11,419 nt of DNA from Pseudolabrys sp. GTDB lineage: Bacteria > Pseudomonadota > Alphaproteobacteria > Rhizobiales > Xanthobacteraceae. The position numbers were made by a program, and so were the translations under genes. The stretch spans positions 1 to 11,419 of the forward strand of contig JAFAQJ010000459.1 in the NCBI GenBank assembly GCA_019246455.1. The letters run 5' to 3'. Of this stretch, positions 1-6,373 are shown piece by piece (the first letter of the stretch is position 1; every line of letters starts with the position of its first letter). The notes below the pieces were generated by a model. That model worked only from the letters and a program-made list of their open reading frames with translations, was not told the origin of the DNA and made no database searches.

Positions 1-254
1 TGCCGTCGGCGTTGTCTTGGCTGTTCGCAGGGCTTCGCGTGTCGGTTCCCTACGCGCTGATCGGTGCGGTGCTCGGCGAAATGATCGCGTCGAATCGTGG
101 CCTCGGCTATCTCGTGCAATATTCCGGCGCGCAATTCGACACCGCCGGCGTGTTTGCCGTCCTCATCGTTATTGCCTTGCTGGCGATGGTCCTAAATTTC
201 GTGGTAGATATCGTGGAAAATCGCCTGGAACGGTGGCGGGTCGTAAGCCGCTGA
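1..254 (+). CDS. ABC transporter permease, C-terminal part (5' end outside window)
   Basis: This is the last 83 or so codons of an inner-membrane permease; the reading frame is open from base 3 and the true start lies upstream of the window. The visible segment contains the 'GAVLGEMIASNRGLGYLV' stretch, which corresponds to the EAA-type cytoplasmic loop region that contacts the ATPase in permeases of the nitrate/sulfonate/taurine family (SsuC/TauC/NrtB type, BPD_transp_1). It is followed by a hydrophobic membrane segment (VFAVLIVIALLAMVLNFVV) and a short charged C-terminal tail. The downstream gene, a binding protein, starts 33 bp after this stop in the same direction, so both are probably one importer operon with an ATPase gene further upstream. 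The substrate cannot be read from this fragment. Family assignment is confident; it is partial because of the window edge, not because of truncation. Confidence 0.9.
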   Translation, partial: PSALSWLFAGLRVSVPYALIGAVLGEMIASNRGLGYLVQYSGAQFDTAGVFAVLIVIALLAMVLNFVVDIVENRLERWRVVSR

Positions 255-273
255 TTGCAAAAACATGAAGGTG

Positions 274-280
274 GGAGGAA
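274..280 (+). promoter_or_regulatory. Shine-Dalgarno site fixing the binding-protein start
   Basis: A GGAGGAA purine run ends 7 nt before the ATG at 288. It makes this ATG the start rather than the in-frame TTG at 255, which directly follows the permease stop codon and has no such site. Confidence 0.8.
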
Positions 281-287
281 AGGCGTC

Positions 288-1268
288 ATGAAGTTCGTGA
301 AGGCATCCGTCGTCGCCGCGTCCCTTGTGCTGGCGTGCTCGGCCAGCGCCGAGCCGGTCAAGATCGTCAATATTGGCCACGGCTACTTCTCCGGCGCGCT
401 CTATGTCGCCAAGCGCGAGAAATTGTTCGAGAAATACGGCCTCGAGCCGGAGATCTCGTTCGTGCAGGGCGGCCCGCTCGCCTTGCAAGCGGCGCTGACT
501 AAGCAGGCCGACGTCGCGATCGTCAGCTATGAGCACATCCTCACCTCCGCGGTGCAGGGTAAGCGCGTCGTCGCGTTCTTCTGCGTCGCCAATCGCCCGG
601 TGAACAACATCATCGCCAACGATAAATTGCTGAAGGGCGCGGAGAAGATGCCAGTTGCCGACAAGATCAAGAAGCTCAAGGGCGCGCGGGTTGCGATGCC
701 CTCCTCGGGCGGCTCGGGCGAAAAGATGCTCGGCGTGCTGGCGAAGAAATACGGCCTGACGCTGCCGGGTGATATTTCATCGGTCTATCTCGGCGCCGAA
801 GCGCCGTCCTACGTCGCGGCGTTTCAGAAGGACCTGATCGACGCCGCATTACCGTTCGAGCCGGCGGGCGTTCTGGTGCAACAGGGCGGCGCCGGCAAGA
901 TCTACCTCAACCTCATGAATGGCGAGGCGCCCGAGTTCCGCGATATTCTGTTCATGACGCTCGCCACCCACCCGGACAACATGAGGGACAAGCCGGAGCT
1001 GCTGCGCAAAGTCGCGGCGGCATTCGCCGATGCCGTGAAAATCCTCAAGAACGATCCGAAGAAGGGCAAAGAGCTGATGGCGCTTGAATATCCCTCGATG
1101 ACGCCGGAAACCAACAGCCAGGCCTACGACATTGTCAGCCAGATCTGGCCGGTGTCACCGAAGATGAGCGAGGCACAGGCGAAGGCGACCTTCGCCTATC
1201 TCCAGCCGGAAGGGCCCCAGAAGGTCGATTTCCCCTCGACCTTCACTAACGACTTCCTGCCGAAGTAA
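288..1268 (+). CDS. ABC transporter substrate-binding protein, NMT1/THI5-like
   Basis: A complete 326-residue periplasmic solute-binding protein of the NMT1/THI5-like (SsuA/TauA/NrtA) superfamily. The N-terminus is a signal peptide: MKFVK, a hydrophobic core, then SASA before EPVK, so cleavage near residue 22 is likely. The 'VLAC' just before it is a poor lipobox, so a lipoprotein form is possible but less likely. The first lobe has the family pattern: 'NIGHGYFSGALYVAKREKLFEKYGL', then 'GGPLALQAALTKQADVAIVSYEHIL' (residues about 59-84), where the protein senses its ligand through a Gly-rich loop. A second lobe follows with 'GARVAMPSSGGSGEKML'. Length is usual for the family. It belongs with the permease gene 33 bp upstream. 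The substrate is unresolved; sulfonates, nitrate, taurine, pyrimidine precursors and aromatic acids are all used by this superfamily. Its stop TAA is immediately followed by the stop of the convergent glpK. Confidence 0.92.
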   Translation: MKFVKASVVAASLVLACSASAEPVKIVNIGHGYFSGALYVAKREKLFEKYGLEPEISFVQGGPLALQAALTKQADVAIVSYEHILTSAVQGKRVVAFFCVANRPVNNIIANDKLLKGAEKMPVADKIKKLKGARVAMPSSGGSGEKMLGVLAKKYGLTLPGDISSVYLGAEAPSYVAAFQKDLIDAALPFEPAGVLVQQGGAGKIYLNLMNGEAPEFRDILFMTLATHPDNMRDKPELLRKVAAAFADAVKILKNDPKKGKELMALEYPSMTPETNSQAYDIVSQIWPVSPKMSEAQAKATFAYLQPEGPQKVDFPSTFTNDFLPK

Positions 1269-2759
1269 CTAGCTCTGCCGCGTTAGCGTGCGGGCGACTG
1301 CATCCCGCCACGCCGCGATCTTTTGGTTACGGCGTTTTGCGTCCATCGCCGGTGTGAAACGTTTCTCGAGCGACCAGCGTTTGGCGAATTCGCGCGGCGG
1401 CGGGTAGAAGCCCGATTGCAAACCGGCGAGATAAGCAGCGCCCAGCGAGGTCGTTTCCAACACCGCCGGGCGATCGACCGGCGCGCCGATCAGATCGGCT
1501 AGGCGCTGCATGGTCCAGTCCGATGCGACCATGCCGCCGTCGACCCGCAGCACGAGGTCGCCCGTCCCTTTCCAATCGGCGTGCATCGCGTCGAGCAGAT
1601 CGCACGTCTGGAAACACACGCTTTCGAGCGCGGCGCGCGCCAATTCGTTCGGACCGGTGGCACGGGTGAGACCGTAAAGCGCGCCACGCGCTTCGCTGTC
1701 CCAATGCGGCGCACCGAGCCCAACGAAAGCCGGCACTAGGATAACGTCCTGGTTCTCGTCCGCCTGCGCCGCCATCGGCCCAGTATCAGCCGCGGACTTG
1801 ATGACCTTTAGTCCGTCGCGCAGCCACTGCACGGCCGCGCCGGCGACGAAGATCGACCCTTCGAGCGCATAACTCGTTCTGCCATCCAGTCGATAGGCGA
1901 TGGTCGAGAGCAGCTTGTGCTTCGAAACCACGGCCTTATCGCCGGTGTTGAGCACGGCAAAGCAACCCGTGCCATACGTGGACTTCAGCATGCCTGGCTC
2001 GAAGCACGCCTGGCCGATCAGCGCCGCTTGCTGGTCGCCCGCCATGCCGCGGATCGGGATCGGGGCGCCGAACAGGTCGGCGCTCGTTGCCCCAAATTCA
2101 GCGGCGCAATCGCGGACTTCCGGCAACAGCGCGTGCGGCACCCGGAACACCGCGCAAAGTTTGTCATCCCAGGCGTTGGCGTGGATATCGTAAAGTAGCG
2201 TGCGGGAGGCGTTGGTTGCCTCGGTGGCGTGCACCTTACCGCCAGTCAAGCGCCACAGCAGAAACGTGTCGACCGTGCCGAAAGCGAGCTCGCCGCATTC
2301 GGCCCGCGCCCGGGCATCCGGCACATGGTCGAGCATCCACGCGATCTTGGTCGCCGAAAAATACGGATCGAGCAGCAGACCCGTACGCGAAGTGATCTCC
2401 TGTTCATGGCCCGCCGTTTTGAGCCGCGCGCATTCGTCAGCGGTACGGCGATCCTGCCAGACGATCGCATTGTGGATCGGTTTGCCAGTCTTGCGGTCCC
2501 AGATCAGCGCTGTTTCGCGCTGGTTGGTGATGCCGATGGCGGCAACATCTTTCGCCGAGGCGCCGGCTTTCTTGAGCGCCTGGCGCGCGGTGTCGAGGGC
2601 CGTGCGCCAAATGTCCTCGGGATCGTGCTCGACCCAGCCGGAACGCGGAAAATGCTGCGGAAATTCCTGCTGCGCCACCGCCGCGACAGTGCAGTCGGCG
2701 CGAAACAGCATCGCGCGCGACGAGGTCGTGCCCTGATCGATCGCAAGGATGTAAGGCAT
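1269..2759 (-). CDS. glpK: Glycerol kinase
   Basis: A 496-residue FGGY-family kinase that phosphorylates glycerol to sn-glycerol 3-phosphate with ATP in the cytoplasm. The N-terminal phosphate-binding motif '[11 protein letters not shown]' is at residues 6-16. The glycerol-contact set is present: Arg81-Glu82 in '[10 protein letters not shown]', Trp101 in '[10 protein letters not shown]', and the catalytic Asp242-Gln243 in '[13 protein letters not shown]'. The second domain has 'STYGTGCF', '[20 protein letters not shown]' and '[14 protein letters not shown]', all typical. The ATG at 2759 is preferred over a TTG three codons upstream because GAGG on the minus strand ends 9 nt before it. Compared with the E. 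coli enzyme as I recall it, the loop 'IGGKGGTR' before 'IPISGIAGDQQ', which carries the fructose-1,6-bisphosphate contacts, is missing, so that feedback is probably absent. No glpF or glpD is in the window. It converges on the binding-protein gene with no gap. Confidence 0.96.
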   Translation of the reverse strand: MPYILAIDQGTTSSRAMLFRADCTVAAVAQQEFPQHFPRSGWVEHDPEDIWRTALDTARQALKKAGASAKDVAAIGITNQRETALIWDRKTGKPIHNAIVWQDRRTADECARLKTAGHEQEITSRTGLLLDPYFSATKIAWMLDHVPDARARAECGELAFGTVDTFLLWRLTGGKVHATEATNASRTLLYDIHANAWDDKLCAVFRVPHALLPEVRDCAAEFGATSADLFGAPIPIRGMAGDQQAALIGQACFEPGMLKSTYGTGCFAVLNTGDKAVVSKHKLLSTIAYRLDGRTSYALEGSIFVAGAAVQWLRDGLKVIKSAADTGPMAAQADENQDVILVPAFVGLGAPHWDSEARGALYGLTRATGPNELARAALESVCFQTCDLLDAMHADWKGTGDLVLRVDGGMVASDWTMQRLADLIGAPVDRPAVLETTSLGAAYLAGLQSGFYPPPREFAKRWSLEKRFTPAMDAKRRNQKIAAWRDAVARTLTRQS

Positions 2760-2805
2760 CGAAACCAACCTCGATGGAGAACGAGGACAAGCAGATGCCT
2801 TCTAT

Positions 2806-2833
2806 CCTAATGATTGGCCAATAGGGAATTAGG
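2806..2833. repeat. Nested inverted repeats before glpK, possible operator
   Basis: A perfect 10-bp palindrome ATTGGCCAAT (2813-2822) is flanked by a second inverted repeat, CCTAAT (2806-2811) and ATTAGG (2828-2833). It lies 54-63 bp upstream of the glpK ATG, where a transcription factor could control the gene. I cannot assign the protein that would bind it. Confidence 0.5.
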
Positions 2834-2853
2834 GCGCTGCGTTTGCGCGTCAA
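2826..2853 (-). promoter_or_regulatory. Possible sigma-70-type promoter of glpK
   Basis: On the minus strand TTGACG (2853-2848) resembles a -35 box, and 16 nt later TAATTC (2831-2826) sits where a -10 box would be, although it matches TATAAT poorly. Transcription would start near 2820, inside the ATTGGCCAAT palindrome, which would suit repression. The weak -10 keeps confidence low. Confidence 0.3.
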
Positions 2854-3191
2854 AGCGACAACGGTGCCGCCCATTTGACGTGCTCATCGAATCTTAACGT
2901 GCGTCGATCCGGTCAGCCCGCTTGCGCGGTTTCCGACCTGGGTACCGAGGGCAGACAAACGCTGCAGATTGCCTTAGCGGTGGCACCCGGCCCGCGCGCC
3001 GTCTCAAGAGCGGCTCGAACGGCTTCGGAGCGGAATGGCGTCAGGAACCAGCAGTATGAGAGGACGACGCCGTTCGCCGGCGTTGGCGTCGCGATCCGCA
3101 CCAACCACATGACGCACTTCCCCCAAAGAGAGCGTGAGCATATCTGCAGGATCGGCGGCGGCAAAGATTTTTGGACAGCCGCTCTGATTTT
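2834..3191. other. Gene-poor intergenic stretch
   Basis: Open frames exist on both strands here but none has a ribosome-binding site, a recognisable motif or a plausible protein composition, and those on opposite strands conflict with each other. I see no gene. The stretch holds one strong hairpin (3065-3091) and lies downstream of the minus-oriented Pho box at 3192-3209, so an unannotated small RNA read leftwards is possible but not shown. Confidence 0.5.
3065..3091. repeat. Inverted repeat / hairpin
   Basis: Seven-base arms CGACGCC (3065-3071) and GGCGTCG (3085-3091) flank an inner 8-bp palindrome CGCCGGCG (3075-3082). Neither strand has a T-run after it, so it is not an ordinary intrinsic terminator. 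It could be an extragenic palindrome or part of a structured RNA. Confidence 0.5.
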
Positions 3192-3209
3192 ATGACAGTT
3201 TGATGACAG
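3192..3209 (-). promoter_or_regulatory. Pho box (PhoB binding site)
   Basis: The minus strand reads CTGTCATCAAACTGTCAT: two identical CTGTCAT heptamers 11 bp apart, separated by CAAA. This matches the accepted PhoB consensus (CTGTCAT, an A/T-rich 4-mer, CTGTCAY) at 17 of 18 positions, with both heptamers perfect. PhoB, the response regulator of phosphate starvation, binds such direct repeats. The orientation points toward glpK, whose ATG is about 430 bp away. The nearest known gene in the other direction is the MMPL exporter, whose EcfG-type -35 element begins 20 bp to the right. No clear -10 box is seen at the usual distance on the minus strand, so the target gene is uncertain even though the site itself is convincing. 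Confidence 0.7.
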
Positions 3210-3229
3210 CGGGCCGTGACGCACGCCGG

Positions 3230-3254
3230 GGAACGCTTTTTTGCTCGCCACGTT
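3230..3254 (+). promoter_or_regulatory. EcfG-type general-stress promoter upstream of the MMPL exporter
   Basis: GGAAC (3230-3234), 16 nt, then CGTT (3251-3254) is an exact match to the alphaproteobacterial EcfG consensus GGAAC-N16/17-CGTT. Transcription would start around 3260, giving a leader of about 130 nt before the GTG at 3393. The leader is long for this promoter class, and the short frame 3286-3396 lies within it. Confidence 0.6.
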
Positions 3255-3285
3255 GGCGGCAGTTCGCAAAGCTCCCAGATATTCG

Positions 3286-3396
3286 ATGCTAAAAATGTCG
3301 CGCCGCGCGCCGCGCGGACGGGTGCTGGTGATGCCGGGAAACAGTGCAGTGCGATCAGTGATGGCGTCCCTTCCGTGCAAGTGTGAGCTGCTGTGA
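3286..3396 (+). CDS. Possible 36-codon leader peptide overlapping the exporter start
   Basis: An ATG frame of 36 codons (starts MLKMSRRAPRGR, ends KCELL) runs through the leader of the exporter mRNA. Its TGA (3394-3396) overlaps the exporter's GTG start (3393-3395) in a GTGA arrangement, a typical sign of translational coupling. There is no good ribosome-binding site before its ATG and the sequence resembles no family I know, so it may be chance. If translated, it would explain how the exporter is initiated despite its own weak Shine-Dalgarno site. Confidence 0.2.
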   Translation: MLKMSRRAPRGRVLVMPGNSAVRSVMASLPCKCELL

Positions 3397-5744
3397 CCGC
3401 GCCCCCATCAACCGATGACAAGCTGTCGCGGCCAAGCATCGTGCAGCCGCGAAATCTGGTGCTGGGCATCGAGCGCATCGGATTATGGGCGCTGCGATTT
3501 CCGTTCATCTGCGCCGTCGCCTTCCTGATGCTGATGGCCGCGTCGACGGACGGCTTCATGCGCCTGCAAGTCGACGATTCGCTGAGCCAGCTTTTCCGCT
3601 CGAACACCGAAGATTTCCGCACCTATCAGGAAGTGTCGCGACGGTTTCCATCGAGCGAATTCGACGTCGTGGTGGTGATCGAGGGCAATACTTTGCTCAC
3701 ACGCCCTGCACTTGAGAAATTGCGCAACGTCGCCGTCGATCTTCAGCTGATCGACGGCACGCGCGGCATTATTTCGATGTTCTCGGCGCGAGAACCGCCG
3801 ACCGCGGGGCAAATTCCTCCGCCCTTATTTCCTAATCCCCTGCCCGAGGGCGGCGACTACCGCAAACTGATCGATCGCGTCGTCTCGAACGAGATCATCA
3901 AGGACAAGTTGCTGTCGCCGGACGGCAAGCTGACGTTGATGGTGCTGGCGCTCGATCCGGCGGCGACAGCGCCGGACAGGCTATCCAAGGTGATCGGTGA
4001 AGTCCGGCAGACCGTCGATGACGACCTCGCCGATTCGGACCTGAAGGGCGAATTATCCGGCGTGCCAGTGATGCAGCTCGAAATTCGCAACGCCATCGAA
4101 CGTGACCGACTCGTTTACAACAGCCTCGGTTTCGCGCTCGGCTGCCTGATCGCCACCGTGTTCTTCCGGCGGCTGTCATTTGTGATCATCGCGGCGACAC
4201 CGCCGCTGATCGCGATTTTGTTGGGCTTGGGCACGCTCGGCTGGTTCGGATTCAAGCTCAACATGTTCCTCAATGTGATGACGCCGCTCATCATGGTGAT
4301 CAGCTTCTCCGACAGTATGCAGCTCACCTTTGCGGCGCGCGACCGCTTGCTGCTCGGCGACGACAAACGAACCGCCTTCCGAAACGCATTGTTCATGGTC
4401 GGACCGGCCTGCGTGCTGACGCATGCGACAGCAGGGATTTCATTTATCGCGTTGCAAGTTTCGCAATCGGAGACGGTGCGGGCCTTCGGCGAAGCTGGGC
4501 TGATCGTAACGTTGACCGCGCTGCCGACGGTTTTGCTCGCGGTCCCGCTACTAGGCCTGCTGCTGATCGGCAACGAAACGAAATTTGTGGACCGCGTCCG
4601 CGGCATGGACAAGGCGCTCGACTTGCTGCGGCGGCTATGTGGCTGGATCGCGGCGCATATGGTCGACCGGCCGGCACTGTACTCGTTCATCAGCCTGGTT
4701 GTGGTCGGCCTGCTCACGCTCGGCTATCTCCAGCTCGAACCGCGCTATCGGCTCGCCGACCAGGTCCCGGATCACGAGCGGGCAGTCTCCGCGAGCCATC
4801 AACTCGACGAGAAGCTGGCCGGCGCCAATCCGCTCGACGTCTATATCCGTTTCCCGCAAGGGATTTCGTTGTTCGACCCGCAGACGCTCGACTTGATCGC
4901 CGGCGTCCACGAGGTCCTGGAAAAGCAACATGGTATCGGCAACGTCTGGTCGCTGGAGACACTGCGCCAGTGGCTTGCGCGCCAACCGGGAGGCGCCAAC
5001 ATCGCGCGGCTCCAGCAATATCTCGATCTGCTGCCGCGTTATCTGACGCGGCGTTTCATTTCCGAAGAACAGAACGCCGTGATCGTGAGCGGGCGGGTGC
5101 CTGACGCCGATGCAAGCCGCCTGTTGCCGATCGTCAATGAAGTCGACGGCAAGCTCGAAGCATTGCGAAAGCGCTATCCCGATTTTCAGATCGAGGTCAC
5201 CGGCCTCTCGGTTATCGCGGCGCGAAATAACACGTTGATGATCGACAAGCTCAGCAACAGCCTTACCGTCGAAATCGCATTCGTCGCGGTGTTCATTGCC
5301 ATCGCGTTCCGTTCGCCGGTCGTCATGCTGATTACCGTGCTGCCCGGCCTCTTTCCGATTGTCTTTGCCGGAACGCTGCTGTGGCTGATGGGACAGGGCC
5401 TGCAGTTCGCCAGCATCATCGCGTTGATGGTGTCGTTCGGGCTCGGCCTGAGCGCGACCATCCACTTCCTCAACCGCCTGCAAATCGAGGACATCGACCC
5501 CGATCCCGCGATCGGGGTGCGTCGCGCGACGGTCTTCGTCGGCCCGCCGTTAATTCTGACCTCGGCCGTTCTGGTTTGTGGGCTGGCAATGACGGTGTTA
5601 TCGAGCCTGCCGTCGCTGCGATTGTTCGGATGGCTCAGCGCATTCGCCATGGCGTCCGCGCTGATCGCCGATCTTTTCATGCTGCGGCCGATTGCAACCT
5701 TCCTGACCGACCTGTTCGCAAGGCGCCGCCGCTCTCAAGTCTAA
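3393..5744 (+). CDS. RND/MMPL-family membrane exporter
   Basis: A 783-residue inner-membrane transporter with the duplicated RND layout: one membrane helix (about 36-55), a periplasmic domain (about 56-238), five helices (about 240-393), a seventh helix (about 428-446), a second periplasmic domain (about 447-620) and five more helices (about 623-768), ending in a basic tail. The fourth helix keeps the proton-relay aspartate (Asp307 in 'MVISFSDSMQL'); the equivalent place in helix 10 is Ser687 ('FGLGLSATIHFLNR'). It is shorter than HpnN and has smaller periplasmic domains, as in COG1033-type exporters of lipid-like substrates. The substrate is unknown. GTG at 3393 is chosen because a stop lies three codons upstream and the next good start is inside the first helix; the ribosome-binding site (GTGAG) is weak. 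An EcfG-type promoter lies 139 bp upstream. It converges on the lipocalin-like gene with an 8-bp gap. Family is confident, role is not. Confidence 0.9.
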   Translation: MTAPPSTDDKLSRPSIVQPRNLVLGIERIGLWALRFPFICAVAFLMLMAASTDGFMRLQVDDSLSQLFRSNTEDFRTYQEVSRRFPSSEFDVVVVIEGNTLLTRPALEKLRNVAVDLQLIDGTRGIISMFSAREPPTAGQIPPPLFPNPLPEGGDYRKLIDRVVSNEIIKDKLLSPDGKLTLMVLALDPAATAPDRLSKVIGEVRQTVDDDLADSDLKGELSGVPVMQLEIRNAIERDRLVYNSLGFALGCLIATVFFRRLSFVIIAATPPLIAILLGLGTLGWFGFKLNMFLNVMTPLIMVISFSDSMQLTFAARDRLLLGDDKRTAFRNALFMVGPACVLTHATAGISFIALQVSQSETVRAFGEAGLIVTLTALPTVLLAVPLLGLLLIGNETKFVDRVRGMDKALDLLRRLCGWIAAHMVDRPALYSFISLVVVGLLTLGYLQLEPRYRLADQVPDHERAVSASHQLDEKLAGANPLDVYIRFPQGISLFDPQTLDLIAGVHEVLEKQHGIGNVWSLETLRQWLARQPGGANIARLQQYLDLLPRYLTRRFISEEQNAVIVSGRVPDADASRLLPIVNEVDGKLEALRKRYPDFQIEVTGLSVIAARNNTLMIDKLSNSLTVEIAFVAVFIAIAFRSPVVMLITVLPGLFPIVFAGTLLWLMGQGLQFASIIALMVSFGLGLSATIHFLNRLQIEDIDPDPAIGVRRATVFVGPPLILTSAVLVCGLAMTVLSSLPSLRLFGWLSAFAMASALIADLFMLRPIATFLTDLFARRRRSQV

Positions 5745-5752
5745 TCGAATGA

Positions 5753-6250
5753 CTAGCTGCGCTTGAGTTCGATGGTTGCGCCCTTGATCGAGCTCTGGGC
5801 ATCGCCCGATTTGATCTGGACCGACTGGCGGTCGCCGCGCGTCACCAGAGTCATGGTTGCAGAAAAGCTCTCGCTCTTGGCCAAAATCTGGAATCGCTCG
5901 CCTTGGACTTGACCGGTGATGGTGCCCGCGGCATTGCGCGTCGACTCGCTCCACGTGCCGGTGATCGAGCCCGAGGCATAGGTCGCGCTGCCGCGCAGAT
6001 CAAAGACGTAGCTTTCACCGGCACAACGGATATTCAACTGGACGTTATTGTTGTTGCCGATGACATCATAGGCCGCCCGGCATTTCAGCGGTTCATGATT
6101 GCCATTCGAGAACTCGACTTTGCCGTTGCCGGTCCACTCACCGGCGAGACGGTCAAACGGCCGGGCACCTTGCGCCACAGCGGTTCCAACCGTTGCCGCC
6201 ACTACACACGCGGCAATAATCGTCGAAGTCTTGGATTGTAGTATTGGCAT
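5753..6250 (-). CDS. Small secreted lipocalin-like hypothetical protein
   Basis: A 165-residue exported protein. Residues 1-27 form a signal peptide with likely cleavage after TAVA (before QGARPF). The mature part begins 'FDRLAGEWTGNGKVEFSNG', the G-x-W opening seen in lipocalin/avidin-like beta-barrels, and continues as alternating beta-strand-like segments with a repeated 'GSITGTWSESTRNAAGTITGQV' motif. Mature Cys58 and Cys77 could form one disulfide. I recognise it only as a conserved-hypothetical type of alphaproteobacteria; a small barrel binding a hydrophobic ligand is inference. The ATG at 6250 is preferred over a GTG at 6301 because the predicted transcription start from the EcfG-type promoter (around 6284) lies downstream of that GTG. 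A GGGGGAGG run lies about 14 nt before the ATG and GCGAG about 10 nt before it. The gene ends 8 bp from the convergent exporter. Confidence 0.8.
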   Translation of the reverse strand: MPILQSKTSTIIAACVVAATVGTAVAQGARPFDRLAGEWTGNGKVEFSNGNHEPLKCRAAYDVIGNNNNVQLNIRCAGESYVFDLRGSATYASGSITGTWSESTRNAAGTITGQVQGERFQILAKSESFSATMTLVTRGDRQSVQIKSGDAQSSIKGATIELKRS

Positions 6251-6290
6251 GACTTGAAATCTCGCCTCCCCCTCATTCTCGCGACCAGAT

Positions 6291-6315
6291 AACAGTGACA
6301 CTCCATCTTCGTTCC
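6291..6315 (-). promoter_or_regulatory. EcfG-type promoter of the lipocalin-like gene
   Basis: On the minus strand GGAAC (6315-6311) is followed after exactly 17 nt by GTT (6293-6291), fitting GGAAC-N16/17-cGTT with T in place of the less conserved first C. Transcription would start near 6284, about 34 nt before the ATG at 6250. Confidence 0.6.
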
Positions 6316-6324
6316 TGTGGAACG
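6310..6324. repeat. Palindrome joining two back-to-back -35 elements
   Basis: CGTTCC-TGT-GGAACG is a perfect 6-3-6 inverted repeat. Each arm carries the GGAAC -35 motif of one of the two divergent EcfG-type promoters, so the -35 boxes are separated by only 3 bp. Confidence 0.75.
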
Positions 6325-6343
6325 GGATCAGTGATAGACGGTT
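6319..6343 (+). promoter_or_regulatory. EcfG-type promoter of the cysteine-rich protein gene
   Basis: GGAAC (6319-6323) is followed after exactly 17 nt by GTT (6341-6343), preceded by CG. Transcription would start near 6350, about 24 nt before the ATG at 6374. It is the mirror image of the promoter on the other strand. Confidence 0.62.
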
Positions 6344-6373
6344 GCCTATCGAACCGAACTTTGCGGACAGCTA

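Noticed and set aside
3044..3074. GGAAC at 3044-3048 with CGTT at 3071-3074, as another EcfG promoter
   Set aside because: The spacer is 22 nt, outside the 16-17 nt required.
3208..3242. A terminator-like element: AGCG and CGCT arms followed by a run of six T
   Set aside because: The arms are only 4 bp with a 22-nt interior and no plus-strand gene ends upstream. The T-run is better explained as the spacer of the EcfG-type promoter.
2913..3380. A 155-codon minus frame, and a 106-codon plus frame at 2875-3195
   Set aside because: They overlap each other on opposite strands, have no Shine-Dalgarno site, and their translations look random. The minus frame also crosses both the Pho box and the EcfG-type promoter.
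4635..5483. A 282-codon open frame on the minus strand
   Set aside because: It lies antisense within the MMPL exporter, with a Gln/Asp/Arg-rich composition typical of shadow frames opposite membrane proteins.
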